A DNA stretch of 64,000 bases, taken from Planctomycetes bacterium MalM25 (GTDB lineage: Bacteria; Planctomycetota; Planctomycetia; Pirellulales; Lacipirellulaceae). This document shows, one piece after another, positions 51,255 through 61,461 of this stretch (the stretch's first letter is position 1; each line of letters begins with the position of its first letter). Under the pieces are notes generated by a model that ran no database searches, was not told the DNA's origin, and saw nothing but the letters and a program-made list of their open reading frames with translations. The position numbers and the translations under genes are program-made. The stretch spans positions 4,451,968-4,515,967 of the forward strand of contig CP036424.1 in the NCBI GenBank assembly GCA_007745835.1, written 5' to 3'.

Positions 51255-54200
51255 TCAGCCGAGCCACTCCGCCATCGCCGCCGCCCCCTCGCCCCGCATC
51301 ATCGTGAAGTGATCGCCGGGGATCGCGTGCTCCGTGAGCAGGTCGCCGTACCGCTCACGCCAGTGGGCGACGTTGTGATCCGGCAGCACGGTGACGCCGT
51401 CGAGACCGCCCGCGGTCTGCGGGCTGAAGAAAGTGACCGGCGCCGCGAGGTCGCCCGCCGTGTAACCCTGCGTGGCGACCACGAGCGCTTCGCCCACGGC
51501 GACGAGCCGCTCGACGTACGCGTCGTCGACCGCCCCGGCGGCGAGGCCCGAACGGACCAGGCTGTCGCGCACCGCCGCCAGTCGCCGGGCCTCGGGCAAC
51601 CCGGCCAGGTGCTCGTGCGAAAGCTCAAGGTCCTCAAGGCCAGAGAAGCGAGCGATGAAATGAGCCACGCCGTGCAGGAAGACCGCGTGGTCTTTCGTGT
51701 CGACGCCTTCGTAAACGCTCGGCGGGGGCGTGTCGAGCAGCGCGACGCGTCCCACCTCGGCGCCCTCCGCTTCGAGCCGCTGGGCGACCGCCAGGGCGGT
51801 GACGCCGCCGGTCGACCAACCGGCCAAGTGGTACGGCCCCTCGGGCTGCGCCGCGCGGATCGCGGCGGCGTAGTCGCTCGCCAGCTCGTCCATCCGGTCG
51901 TGGGGCGGGTCGTCCGTGTCGAGGCCACGCGAGCGGACCGCCTTGACGGGTAACCCCTCCGGCGCAGCGTCGGCCAGCTCGCGGTACGCGCCGACATCGC
52001 CGCCGAGCACCGGCATCAGGAACAGCGCCGGCTTGCCGGGCTCGCCCTCCTGGAGCGTCACCAGCGGGCGCCACGGTTCGACGGGCGCCTCGTCCGCAGC
52101 GCCGACCAGCTCGTCCGCCGCCGCTTCGGCGAGCGAGGCGACGCTCGGACCGGCGAGCAGCTTGCCCATCGGCAGCGTGATCGCGAGCTTCGATTCGAGG
52201 TTGTTCTTCAGCTCCAGCGCCATCAACGAGTCGATGCCGATCGTCGCGAGGGGCGCCGCCGTGTCGATCTCCTCGGGCGTGACGCTCGTCACGCGGGCGA
52301 GCTCGCCGCGGACCATCGCGATCAGCTCGTCGCGACGCTCGTCGGGCTCGGCGGTCAGCAGGCGCTGGCGGAGGGCCGAGTCGCCCCGGCCGGACGCCTT
52401 CTGGTCGGCATCGACCAGCAGATCTTCGAGTGTCGAGGTCGCGCGCCCGCTGAGCAGCCGCGACAGCGCGTCCCAACGGGCGTCGAACACGGCGACCGCC
52501 GACGCGTCGGAGACCATCAGCCGGCCCATCAGGTCGAGCGCTTCGCTCGGCGGGAGCAGGTCCATACCCTTGCCGCGGACGGCGTCGGCCGTCTCGCCGG
52601 CGGCCATGCCCGCCCCGCCGTCCGCCGAGGCGTCGGCCGCCCAGGGGCCCCAACCGAGGCTCGTCGCGGACAGACCGAGCGTGTGGCGGTGGTTCGCCAG
52701 GGCGTCGAGCGAGGCGTTGGCGGCGGCGTAGTTTGTCTGGCCGGGCGAGCCGAGCGCCGCCGCGACCGAGGAGAACAGCACGAACTGCCGCACGTCCGCC
52801 AGCGGCGAGCCGGGCTGCTGGGTCAGCTCGTGCAGGTTCCAGGCGCCGAGCGCCTTCGGACGGAGCACCCGATCGAGACGCCCCGCGTCGAGGTCGCCGA
52901 TCAGACCGTCGTCGAGCACCCCCGCCGCGTGGATCACGCCGGCGATCGGCGGGAAGTCCTTCGGGAGCTCGTCGAGCGCGGCGGCGAGCGACTCACGATC
53001 GGCCGCATCGCCCGAGAGGCCAACCGCGGGGACGCCCAAGGAATCGAGGAAGGCCTTCGCCTCCTCGTCCGGCTCACGCCGCGAAACGAGCGCGACCCCG
53101 CCGGCGCCGTTCGCCGCGAGCCACTCCGCGACCCGCCGGCCCAGCGCGCCGAGCCCGCCGGTCACCAGGTAGCCGGCGCCGGCGATCACGGGGCGGGAGT
53201 CGCCGTCTTCCTGATCGCTCGCCTCGGGGCGCATCGAGACGACCACCTTGCCGAGGTTCTTCCGCTGCGACATGTAACGGAACGCGTCGGCGACCTCGGC
53301 GGTCGCGAAGCGTGTGTAGGGCAGCGGCTTGTACACGCCCTCGGTGAAGCGCTGCATCACCTCGGCGTAAAGCCGTGTCACCTGCTGGGGGCGTTCGCGG
53401 AGCAGGCGATCGAGGTCGATCGCGAAGTAGGAGAGGTTGTCCTGGAACGGCAGCAGCCCAATCTTGCGGTCCTGGTAGATGTCGATCTTGCCGATCTCAC
53501 AGAAACGCCCGTACGCTCGCAGCAGCCCGAGGCTCGCGTCGATCGCCTCGCCGGGGAGCGAGTTGAGCACAACGTCCACGCCCTCGCCGCCGGTCGCCTC
53601 GCGGACCTGATCGACAAAGTCGAGCGACCGGGAGTCCATGACGTGCTTCACGCCGAGCGAGCGGAGCCGGTCACGCTTTTTGTCGCTTCCGGCGGTGGCG
53701 AAGACCTCGGCGCCGGCGGCCTGGGCGATCTGGAGCGCGGCCAGGCCGACGCCCCCCGCGGCGGCGTGGATCAGCACCCGTTCGCCCGCTTCGAGCCGCG
53801 CGAGGTTCACCAGCGCGTGGTGCGCCGTGAGGAAGACGATCGGCAGGGTCGCCCCCTCCTCGTGCGATAGGCCGGCCGGCTTCGGCACGACCGCGTAGGC
53901 GGCGGTCGTCGCGTGCGAGGCGAACGCGTAAGGCAGCACGCCGATCGCCTCGTCGCCGACGCGGAGGTGCTCGACACCCTCGCCCACGGCGGTGATCACG
54001 CCCGACGACTCGATCCCCAGCGGCGTGTCCGACTCCTTCATGCCCGGGTAGAGGCCGAGCGCCTTGAGCACGTCGCTAAAGTTGAGGCCGGTCGCGTGGA
54101 CCTTCATCTGCACCTGACCGGGCCCGGGCTCGACCGGATCGAAGGGCTCGTAAGCGAGGCCGTCGAACGAACCGGCCCGGCGGAGGCCGAGCCGCCAGCT

Positions 54201-57200
54201 CGGGGCGTCGGGCGGCGCAGCGCCGCCGGCATCGCTCGCCACGGCGTCGGCGAGCGACTCGGCGTGGGCGAGCCTCGCGACGTAGCGCTCGCCGTCGCGG
54301 TGCGCGATCTGGCCCTCGCCCGCAGCGGCGGCGATCTCGTCGACCAGCAGACTCGCGCTCGTCGCGTCGAAGCGATCGAGGTCGAGCAGCCGCACGCCCC
54401 GCTCGGGCTGCTCCATCGCCGCGACCCGGCCGAAGCCGACCCGGGCCGCCTGCGCGGGCGAGGCGGGCGCTTCGCCCACCACGCCGACCGCCTGCGCGTT
54501 GTGCGTGACGAACCAAACGCCCCGCTCGGGAGCGACGCTCCGCCGGGCGAGCGCCTGCGTCAGCCGCAGCGCGGCGGCGGTCTGCTCCCAGTCCTCGCCA
54601 TGGTGCGCGTGGACGACAGCGGCCGGCTTGCCGCTCGGGTTCGCCGCGAGCATCTCAACCAAACGCTCGTCGTGGGTTGCGTCGCTCGGGTCATAAGTGA
54701 ATCGCGTCCGCGCCGTTGAGCCCTTCTCTTCGATACGCATCGAGAACGCCTTGCCCGGCGTGGCGACGAGGCAGCTGCCGCCCCGCGACTCGATCGATTC
54801 GGCGATCGCCTCGGCGAAGGGGGCGTCGTCGGCGAGCAGCAGCGTCGGGCCGGCGGGCCAATCGACCTCGGCGGGCGATTCGGCCCCGGTGCATAAATCG
54901 ACAGAGCGCCACCGCAGCTCGTAGAGCCAGTCGCCCGGCGTCGATTCTTGCTCGGCGTCCGAGGCGCTCGCCATGCGCTGCACCTGCACGCCGCACAACG
55001 CGGCGACGACGGCGCCGGTCGCGTCGAGCAACCAAGCGTCCGCTTCGATCGTTTCAGGGCTCGACTCGTCCGACTCGGGCGTTGGGCTGGTCCGCACCGT
55101 GTAGGCGGTGAGGGGCTCGCCCGGGTTGATCGGCCGCTGCACGCGGACCGATTCGATCCGCACCGGCAGGTACGTGTGGGGCGACGCCGAACCGTCCGGC
55201 TCGCGTGGCGCCACCGCGGCGATCGATTGGAGCAACGCGTCGCCGATCGCGGGGTGCAGGCGGTAGCGTTCGAGGTCCGCGGCGACCGCCCGGCTGGGGA
55301 CGAGGTCGGCGGTGGCGTCGTAGGGTGTGCGGCGGACGTCGTCGAGCACGCGGAACGCCTGGCCGTACTCGAGGCCTCGTTCGGCGATCGTTCGGTAGAA
55401 GCGGTCGCGCGTCTGCTGTTCAACCACCCGGGCGTCGAAACCGTCCCGCGACGGGCATTCGAGCCCCCCCGCAGCGGAGTCGACGAGCGTCGCCTCGACA
55501 TGCTCGACCCACGCGGCGTCCGTTTGGTCGGCGGGGGCCGAGTGGATCGTGACCCGCCGGCGGCCCATCGCGGGACGCTCAACGAGCGTCTGCAGCCGGA
55601 GGCGTTCTCCCTCGGGGGGCGCGAGCGCCTGGCGGATGACGACGCCATCAACACGGAGCGGCGCCCCGTCGGACTCGGCAAGTTCCGCGGCGGCGGCGAG
55701 CGCCTGCTCGACGAACATCGCCGCCGGCGCGACGATCGTCCCGCGCACCTGGTGATCGACCAGCCAGGCGGGTGTCCGCTCGTCGAGCGGCGCCTCGAAC
55801 AACACGCCCTCGCCGGCGACCGGAACGCGGCCCCCCAGCACGGGCGAGGCGTTCGCGGCGGCGCGGGCGACGGTCGCCCCGCGCGGCTGCAAGTCCTCGT
55901 ACCAGAACCGCTCGCGGTGCATCGGGTAGTTCGGCAGTGGTAGCCGGCGGCCGGGGCGGTCGCGGTGCAGAGCGCGCCAATCAACGGCTCCCCCGCCCGA
56001 CCAATGGCTGGCCAACGCTCCGAAGAGCGTCGCCCACTCTTCGGAGTCCGGTCGCAGCGAGGCGATCCAGCGGGGCGTCTCCTTGAACGGCGCGTCGCAC
56101 CGGGCGGCCATGCCGGCGAGGATCGGCGCGGGGCCGATCTCGATCCAGTGTGTCGCCCCCAGATCGGCCGCCACGCTCACGCCCTCGGCGAATCGGACTG
56201 CGCCCCGCAGGTGGTCGCGCCAGTAGCGTGGCCAATCGTCCGGGGCGCTGTCCCCACCGATCAGTTGGCCCGTGACGTTCGACGCGATCGAGACCCGCGG
56301 ACGGTGGTGCTCGAACTGGCCGGCGAAACGCTCGAACTCGTCGAGCACCGGGTCCATCAACGGCGAGTGGAAAGCGTGCGAAACCGTGAGCCGTTTCGAC
56401 GCGATCTCTTGCTCCGTCAGGTCGGCGAGCGCCGCCTCGAGCTCGACCACGTCGCCCGAGAGGACCGTGCTCTGCGGCCCGTTCACCGCGGCGATCGCGA
56501 GGCGGGCTTCGCGGCCGGCGAGCACGGGCGCGACCGTCGCTTCGTCGGCGAAGACGACCGCCATGCCCCCCTCCCCCGGCGCACTGTGCATCAGGCGGGC
56601 CCGTTCGGTCACGAGCCGGGCGCCGTCTTCCAGCTTGAGCACGCCGGCGGTCACCGCGGCGGCGTACTCGCCGATGCTGTGGCCGACCAGCACATCGGGC
56701 TCCACGCCCCACGAACGCCAGAGCGCAGCGAGGCCGCACTCGATCGCGAACAGCGCGGGCTGGGTGTAGCGGGTCTCGTTGACGAGCGACTCGTCACCGC
56801 CGTGCAGCACGTCGATCAACGAGACGGAGGCCGCCTCTTCGAGCACGGCAGAGCAGCGATCGAATACGTCACGGAAGTTCGGCTCGGCGTCGTAGAGCTC
56901 GCGACCCATGCCCCAACGCTGCGCGCCCTGGCCGGTGAACAGCCAGGCGGTGCGTGGCAGGGAGCGTGTGGGCAGCCCCTCTTCCGCCGCGTCGCCCGCG
57001 GCGACCTCGTCGAGGCGTGCCAGGAGCTCTTGTCGATTCTCAACCAACAACGCCACCCGGTGACCGAAATCGGCGCGGCCCGTGTTCATGGTGCAGGCGA
57101 CGTCCGCCAGCTCGGCGTCGCGGCCCGCGTCGCTCCGCAGCCAGGCGGCGAGCTGCTCGGCTTGCTGCCGCAAGCGGTCGGGCGTCTTCGCGGCGAGCTT

Positions 57201-58721
57201 CACAAGCTGCTTCGGCGGCGTGGATTGTTCCGGCGGCCGTTTCGACGGCGGCTCGGTGACCACCAAGTGCGTGTTCGTCCCGCCAAAGCCGAACGAACTC
57301 ACCCCCGCGACGCGCGGCCGCCCCCCTTCGGCGAGGCGGCTCGGCCAGGGCTGGGCCTCGGTCACCGGGGTGACCCGCGATCTGTCGATCTGCGCGTGCG
57401 GGTTGAGCTGCTCGAAGTGCAACTGCGGCGGGACGGTCTCGTTCTGCATCAGCAGCACGGCCTTGATCAGGCCGGCGACGCCGCTCACGGTCTCCGTGTG
57501 ACCGATGTTCGCCTTCACGCTGGTGAGCCAGAGGGGCGGGTCGGTGTCGGACTCGCGCCGGAAGACGTGCGCCAGCGCTTGCAGCTCGACCGGGTCGCCC
57601 AGCGGCGTGCCCGTGCCGTGGCCCTCGATGTAATCGACGTCGGCCGGCTTGAGGCCCGCGTCGGCGAGCGCCGAGAGCAGGCAGTCCTGCTGCTGCACGA
57701 CCGACGGCGCGCTGATGCCGGGCGTCCGCCCGTCCTGGTTGGCCGCCGTTCCCGCGAGGACTGCGAGGACGTCGTCGCCGTCGCGCTGAGCATCCTTGAG
57801 GCGTTTGAGCAGAACGAACGCGCACCCCTCGCCGCGGACGTACCCGCTCGCGCCCGCATCGTAAGAGCGGCAGCGCCCCTCGGGCGAGAGCATCTGGGCG
57901 TTGCTGAAGGCGATCGTGACCTCGGGCGTGATGATCGCGTTCACGCCGCCGGCGAGCGCCGCGTCCGAATCGCCCCGCCGGAGGCTCTCGGCGGCCAGGT
58001 GGATCGCGAGCGAGCCGCTGCTGCACGCGGTGTCGACCGACATGCTCGGCCCGCGGAGGTCCAGCGCGAACGAGACGCGGTTCGAGGCGATCGACAGCGC
58101 GTTGCCGGTGCCGACGTGCGCGTCGATGAGCTCGAAGTAGTTGGGCGAGTGGATCGGCGCCTTCATGTAGTCGGTGCCGCCCACACCGACGTACACCCCG
58201 GTCGACGAACCGGCCAAGCGATCGGCGGGCCAGCCGGCGTTCTCGCAGGTCTCCCAGGCGACCTCCAGCAGCAGGCGCTGCTGCGGGTCCATGCGGGCCG
58301 CTTCGCGGGGCGTGATGTTGAAAAAACCCGGCTCGAATTGGTCGATCTGGTCGAGGAAGGCGAGCCGGCGTGTCGCCATCTTGCCGGGGCCGCCCGCTGG
58401 ATCGTAGTACTCGTCGATCGGCCAGCGGTCTTCCGGGATCTCCGCCGCCCCTTCCACGCCGTCGCGGATCATCCGCCAGTACGCTTGCAGGTCGGGCGCG
58501 CCGGCGAAGCGGCAACTCATGCCAACAATCGCGATCGGCTCGCCCGGCTCGACCGAGGCGTTCGACTCGGCGGCCCGGCGGACGGCGGGCTCCGCCTCGG
58601 CGGCGGCGGCACGCAGCTTCGCAGCGGCGCGGGCGATCAGCCGTTGCTGCACGCGGGTGCGTTGGTCGGTGGACAAACCGGCCAGGCGGTCTTTCTTCGA
58701 GACGCGATCGATGTCAGCCAT
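51255..58721 (-). CDS. Type I polyketide synthase, single fully reducing module with thioesterase
   Basis: A 2488-residue multidomain enzyme from the ATG at 58719-58721. Order: KS (about 58-480; active C233 in DTACSSGS, EGHGTGTP, KANIGHTE), AT (about 590-890; S682 in GHSIGEYAAA, with HAFHS, which favours malonyl-CoA), DH (about 930-1220; H990 in DHQVRGTIVAP, D1161 in GDALLQ), structural psiKR (about 1250-1480), ER (about 1490-1800; AAGGVGLAALQ), KR (about 1840-2060; TGGLGALG, catalytic Y1998, LDD motif typical of B-type), ACP (S2165 in GIDSLMALEL) and TE (S2303 in GWSTGG). All reductive domains are present, so an iterative, saturated chain product is likely. The N-terminus (residues 1-50) is coiled-coil-like. 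Confidence 0.94.
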   Translation of the reverse strand: MADIDRVSKKDRLAGLSTDQRTRVQQRLIARAAAKLRAAAAEAEPAVRRAAESNASVEPGEPIAIVGMSCRFAGAPDLQAYWRMIRDGVEGAAEIPEDRWPIDEYYDPAGGPGKMATRRLAFLDQIDQFEPGFFNITPREAARMDPQQRLLLEVAWETCENAGWPADRLAGSSTGVYVGVGGTDYMKAPIHSPNYFELIDAHVGTGNALSIASNRVSFALDLRGPSMSVDTACSSGSLAIHLAAESLRRGDSDAALAGGVNAIITPEVTIAFSNAQMLSPEGRCRSYDAGASGYVRGEGCAFVLLKRLKDAQRDGDDVLAVLAGTAANQDGRTPGISAPSVVQQQDCLLSALADAGLKPADVDYIEGHGTGTPLGDPVELQALAHVFRRESDTDPPLWLTSVKANIGHTETVSGVAGLIKAVLLMQNETVPPQLHFEQLNPHAQIDRSRVTPVTEAQPWPSRLAEGGRPRVAGVSSFGFGGTNTHLVVTEPPSKRPPEQSTPPKQLVKLAAKTPDRLRQQAEQLAAWLRSDAGRDAELADVACTMNTGRADFGHRVALLVENRQELLARLDEVAAGDAAEEGLPTRSLPRTAWLFTGQGAQRWGMGRELYDAEPNFRDVFDRCSAVLEEAASVSLIDVLHGGDESLVNETRYTQPALFAIECGLAALWRSWGVEPDVLVGHSIGEYAAAVTAGVLKLEDGARLVTERARLMHSAPGEGGMAVVFADEATVAPVLAGREARLAIAAVNGPQSTVLSGDVVELEAALADLTEQEIASKRLTVSHAFHSPLMDPVLDEFERFAGQFEHHRPRVSIASNVTGQLIGGDSAPDDWPRYWRDHLRGAVRFAEGVSVAADLGATHWIEIGPAPILAGMAARCDAPFKETPRWIASLRPDSEEWATLFGALASHWSGGGAVDWRALHRDRPGRRLPLPNYPMHRERFWYEDLQPRGATVARAAANASPVLGGRVPVAGEGVLFEAPLDERTPAWLVDHQVRGTIVAPAAMFVEQALAAAAELAESDGAPLRVDGVVIRQALAPPEGERLRLQTLVERPAMGRRRVTIHSAPADQTDAAWVEHVEATLVDSAAGGLECPSRDGFDARVVEQQTRDRFYRTIAERGLEYGQAFRVLDDVRRTPYDATADLVPSRAVAADLERYRLHPAIGDALLQSIAAVAPREPDGSASPHTYLPVRIESVRVQRPINPGEPLTAYTVRTSPTPESDESSPETIEADAWLLDATGAVVAALCGVQVQRMASASDAEQESTPGDWLYELRWRSVDLCTGAESPAEVDWPAGPTLLLADDAPFAEAIAESIESRGGSCLVATPGKAFSMRIEEKGSTARTRFTYDPSDATHDERLVEMLAANPSGKPAAVVHAHHGEDWEQTAAALRLTQALARRSVAPERGVWFVTHNAQAVGVVGEAPASPAQAARVGFGRVAAMEQPERGVRLLDLDRFDATSASLLVDEIAAAAGEGQIAHRDGERYVARLAHAESLADAVASDAGGAAPPDAPSWRLGLRRAGSFDGLAYEPFDPVEPGPGQVQMKVHATGLNFSDVLKALGLYPGMKESDTPLGIESSGVITAVGEGVEHLRVGDEAIGVLPYAFASHATTAAYAVVPKPAGLSHEEGATLPIVFLTAHHALVNLARLEAGERVLIHAAAGGVGLAALQIAQAAGAEVFATAGSDKKRDRLRSLGVKHVMDSRSLDFVDQVREATGGEGVDVVLNSLPGEAIDASLGLLRAYGRFCEIGKIDIYQDRKIGLLPFQDNLSYFAIDLDRLLRERPQQVTRLYAEVMQRFTEGVYKPLPYTRFATAEVADAFRYMSQRKNLGKVVVSMRPEASDQEDGDSRPVIAGAGYLVTGGLGALGRRVAEWLAANGAGGVALVSRREPDEEAKAFLDSLGVPAVGLSGDAADRESLAAALDELPKDFPPIAGVIHAAGVLDDGLIGDLDAGRLDRVLRPKALGAWNLHELTQQPGSPLADVRQFVLFSSVAAALGSPGQTNYAAANASLDALANHRHTLGLSATSLGWGPWAADASADGGAGMAAGETADAVRGKGMDLLPPSEALDLMGRLMVSDASAVAVFDARWDALSRLLSGRATSTLEDLLVDADQKASGRGDSALRQRLLTAEPDERRDELIAMVRGELARVTSVTPEEIDTAAPLATIGIDSLMALELKNNLESKLAITLPMGKLLAGPSVASLAEAAADELVGAADEAPVEPWRPLVTLQEGEPGKPALFLMPVLGGDVGAYRELADAAPEGLPVKAVRSRGLDTDDPPHDRMDELASDYAAAIRAAQPEGPYHLAGWSTGGVTALAVAQRLEAEGAEVGRVALLDTPPPSVYEGVDTKDHAVFLHGVAHFIARFSGLEDLELSHEHLAGLPEARRLAAVRDSLVRSGLAAGAVDDAYVERLVAVGEALVVATQGYTAGDLAAPVTFFSPQTAGGLDGVTVLPDHNVAHWRERYGDLLTEHAIPGDHFTMMRGEGAAAMAEWLG

Positions 58722-58875
58722 TCACGACACGGGGACGGATAACGCCGGTGCGCCCTGCGGGACGCGACGGCTCAACAACCCGTCTTCATGACGGCGGCCT
58801 ACGCAACACTAGGAAGCTGGCCGATCGATGACGACGTGGTTCCCTCACGCCCACGATGGTGGGATTCGCACCGGG

Positions 58876-60051
58876 CTACTCGACCGACTCGACCTTCTGC
58901 CAAGCGCCGCCCGTCGCCGAGGCCTCGACCGCCTCGAGCACGGCCACGCAGCGGGCGCCGTCGACGAAGTCGGGCGCGACCGCGCCACCCGAAGCGATCG
59001 CCTGAAGCAGGTCGTAGACGCCGTGCACGAAGCCGTGCTCGTAGCCCAGGACGTGGCCGGGCGGCCACCAGGCGGCGACGTACGGGTGGTCCGACTCGGT
59101 CGCCATGATCTTGCGGAAACCCTGGCGGCTCGTGGGCTCGTCCATCGAGTAGTACTCCAGGACGTTCATGTCCTCGAAGTTCCACGCGAGGGTCCCCTTG
59201 CTGCCGCTCACCTCGAAGCGGTTGTAGTTCTTGCGGCCGGGCGCCATGCGCGTCGCCTCGAACGTGCCGATCGCCCCGTTGCCGAAGCGGGCGAGGAAGA
59301 GGGCGGCGTCATCGACGGTGACTTGCCCCTTGCCGCTCTTCCCCCCCGAGCCCGAGGCGCCGACGCCCGTGCCCGATCCGTCCGGGTAGGGGCGCTCGGT
59401 GATGAAGGTCTTCATGTCGCCGACGACCTCGGTGATCTCGTCACCCGTGATGAAACGGGCCAGGTCGATGAGGTGGGCGTTCAGGTCGCCGTGCGCGCCG
59501 CTGCCCGCGATCTTCTTATCCATCCGCCAACTGTAGGGCGACTCGGGATCGACCAGCCAATCCTGCAGGTAGGTCGCACGCCACTGACGGACCTCGCCGA
59601 TCTCGCCCGCCTCGACCATCTGTCGCGCGAGCGACACGGCCGGCGCCCGGCGGTAGTTGAAGTTCACCATGTGGCGTACCCCCCCCCCGCGGGCGGCGGC
59701 CAGCATCTCGCGGGCGTCGGCCAGCGTGTTGGCCAGCGGCTTCTCGCAGAAGACGTGCTTGCCCGCCTGGGCGGCGGCGATGGCGATCGGCGCGTGCGTG
59801 TCGCCCGGCGTGCAGACATCGACCAGGTCGATGTCCGCCGCGGAGACCACCTGCTTCCAGTCGGTGTCCGCCCGTTCCCAGCCGAACCGCTCGGCGAAGG
59901 CCTGCGTGCCGGCGGCGTCGCGGGCGCAGACCGACTTCATAACCGGCTTGATCGCGGGGTCGAAGAACTTTCCGACCTGCTGGTAGGCGTTCGAGTGCGC
60001 CTTGCCCATGAAGCGGGCGCCGATCATCGCGACGTTGAGCGTGTCTGCCAT
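58876..60051 (-). CDS. Gfo/Idh/MocA family oxidoreductase
   Basis: NAD(P)-dependent dehydrogenase of the Gfo/Idh/MocA family. The 391 residues start MADTLNVAMIGARFMGKAHS (Rossmann motif), followed by DLVDVCTPGDTHAPIAIAAA, KHVFCEKPLANT (the conserved EKP), MVNFNYRRAPAVSLARQMVE and HGDLNAHLIDLARFITGDE (the DxxxH helix with the catalytic histidine region). A Gly/Ser-rich insertion (SGTGVGASGSGGKSGKG) is unusual. Lies upstream of the polyketide synthase on the same strand, 154 bp away; a shared pathway is not established. Confidence 0.92.
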   Translation of the reverse strand: MADTLNVAMIGARFMGKAHSNAYQQVGKFFDPAIKPVMKSVCARDAAGTQAFAERFGWERADTDWKQVVSAADIDLVDVCTPGDTHAPIAIAAAQAGKHVFCEKPLANTLADAREMLAAARGGGVRHMVNFNYRRAPAVSLARQMVEAGEIGEVRQWRATYLQDWLVDPESPYSWRMDKKIAGSGAHGDLNAHLIDLARFITGDEITEVVGDMKTFITERPYPDGSGTGVGASGSGGKSGKGQVTVDDAALFLARFGNGAIGTFEATRMAPGRKNYNRFEVSGSKGTLAWNFEDMNVLEYYSMDEPTSRQGFRKIMATESDHPYVAAWWPPGHVLGYEHGFVHGVYDLLQAIASGGAVAPDFVDGARCVAVLEAVEASATGGAWQKVESVE

Positions 60052-60242
60052 GAGTCTCTGTGGGGCTACCTGAGCGCCCGGCCTGTGCGTGGTGTGTTAG
60101 CAGCGGTCTTCCGAGCCCATCAGGTTACCAAATCGCTCCGCAGCCGGGCAGGCATTGGCGCCCCCTTCTGTCTGCGCAGAGGGCCCACGCCGACGCGGCA
60201 TTGGGGGCCCAAAAACCGGGGAATCCGCTATCCTGCCCCCCT

Positions 60243-61457
60243 ATGGCGAACCCCTCCCCCCCGACGACCCCCCCCAAGCCCGATCGGCTGCTGTCACTCG
60301 ACGTGATGCGCGGGCTCACCATCCTGGCGATGATCCTGGTCAACAACCCAGGATCGTGGGGCGCCCTGTACGGGCCACTGGGGCACGCCAAGTGGCACGG
60401 CTGGACGCCGACCGACCTGATCTTCCCGTTCTTCCTGTTTATGGTCGGCGTGGCGATGGCTTACAGCTTCGCTAAATACACCGACGGCGAGGGCCACGCG
60501 ACCCGCGCCGTCTGGCTGCGGATTCTACGCCGTGTCGGCTTGTTGATCCTGCTCGGCCTGGCTCTGAATGCCTCGGGCCGACTGATCCAGGTCCCGCTCG
60601 GGTTGCGCGAAAGCTGGAACCTCGACACGCTCCGCTGGACGGGCGTGCTGCAACGCATCGGGCTGGCGTACCTGATCGCCTCGCTGGTGGTGCTGCGGAC
60701 CGATCGCCTCGGGCGGTGGGTCGCCGCGCTCGTGTTGATCGTGCTGTACACACTGATCCTCAAGCTGGCGCCAACCAACGTCGAACCCGCCCTTCGTATG
60801 GAGCCCGAGAGCAACGCCGTGCTCGGGCTCGATCGCGCGGTCATTGGCAAGCAACACATGTGGTCCGGCGCCGTGACCGACCCTGAGGGACTGCTCAGCA
60901 CGCTGCCCTCGGTCGTCACCGTGCTGATCGGCTACGGCGTGGGGCGTTGGCTGCGCGTGAACCCGCTCACCATCGCCGGCGCGGGCAAGCTGCTCCTCGC
61001 GGGACTGGGCGTGGCGTTGCTCGGGCAGGCTTGGGACGCCGGCCCGCACCCCGGGTGGGGCGTGCCGATCAACAAGGCGCTGTGGACGCCGAGCTTCGTG
61101 CTGCTGGCCGGCGGGCTCGGCATGGTCTGCCTCGCGTGCTGCCTCTTCCTCTTCGACCTGGCGGGGAAGGAGTCGCCCGCTGTCCGGCGCGTGGCGACCG
61201 CCTTCCAGATGGTCGGCGTGAACGCGATCTTTGTGTTCGTCGCCTCGGGCTTCGTGGCACGGGCGATGGGGATCTTCAAGATCGGGGATCTGTCCGTGAA
61301 GGGCTGGCTGTACGAGAATCTGTTCGTCGAGCCGCTCGCCGCCGTCGGCCTGAGCGACCCGCGTCTCGCGTCGGTCGCCTACGCGGCGGCGTTCGTTGGC
61401 TGCTGGTGGCTCGTCCTCTGGCTCATGTGGCGAAAAAACTGGTCGATCCGGGTTTAG
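60243..61457 (+). CDS. Acyltransferase-like integral membrane protein (NagX/HGSNAT-like)
   Basis: Probable multi-span transferase. The ATG at 60243 gives 404 residues with about ten hydrophobic segments. The N-terminus LLSLDVMRGLTILAMILVNN, then GHAKWHGWTPTDLIFPFFLF, is characteristic of the NagX/heparan-alpha-glucosaminide N-acetyltransferase family; the histidine in TLRWTGVLQRIGLAYLIAS is replaced, so catalytic details are uncertain. Function in acetylating amino sugars is inferred from the family. It diverges from the Gfo/Idh/MocA gene and is followed closely by a methyltransferase-like gene. Confidence 0.88.
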   Translation: MANPSPPTTPPKPDRLLSLDVMRGLTILAMILVNNPGSWGALYGPLGHAKWHGWTPTDLIFPFFLFMVGVAMAYSFAKYTDGEGHATRAVWLRILRRVGLLILLGLALNASGRLIQVPLGLRESWNLDTLRWTGVLQRIGLAYLIASLVVLRTDRLGRWVAALVLIVLYTLILKLAPTNVEPALRMEPESNAVLGLDRAVIGKQHMWSGAVTDPEGLLSTLPSVVTVLIGYGVGRWLRVNPLTIAGAGKLLLAGLGVALLGQAWDAGPHPGWGVPINKALWTPSFVLLAGGLGMVCLACCLFLFDLAGKESPAVRRVATAFQMVGVNAIFVFVASGFVARAMGIFKIGDLSVKGWLYENLFVEPLAAVGLSDPRLASVAYAAAFVGCWWLVLWLMWRKNWSIRV

Positions 61458-61461
61458 CACC

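Noticed and set aside
55965-58742. A 925-residue plus-strand frame
   Set aside because: Antisense to the polyketide synthase, which has all catalytic motifs; the frame has only low-complexity Arg/Asp/Leu.
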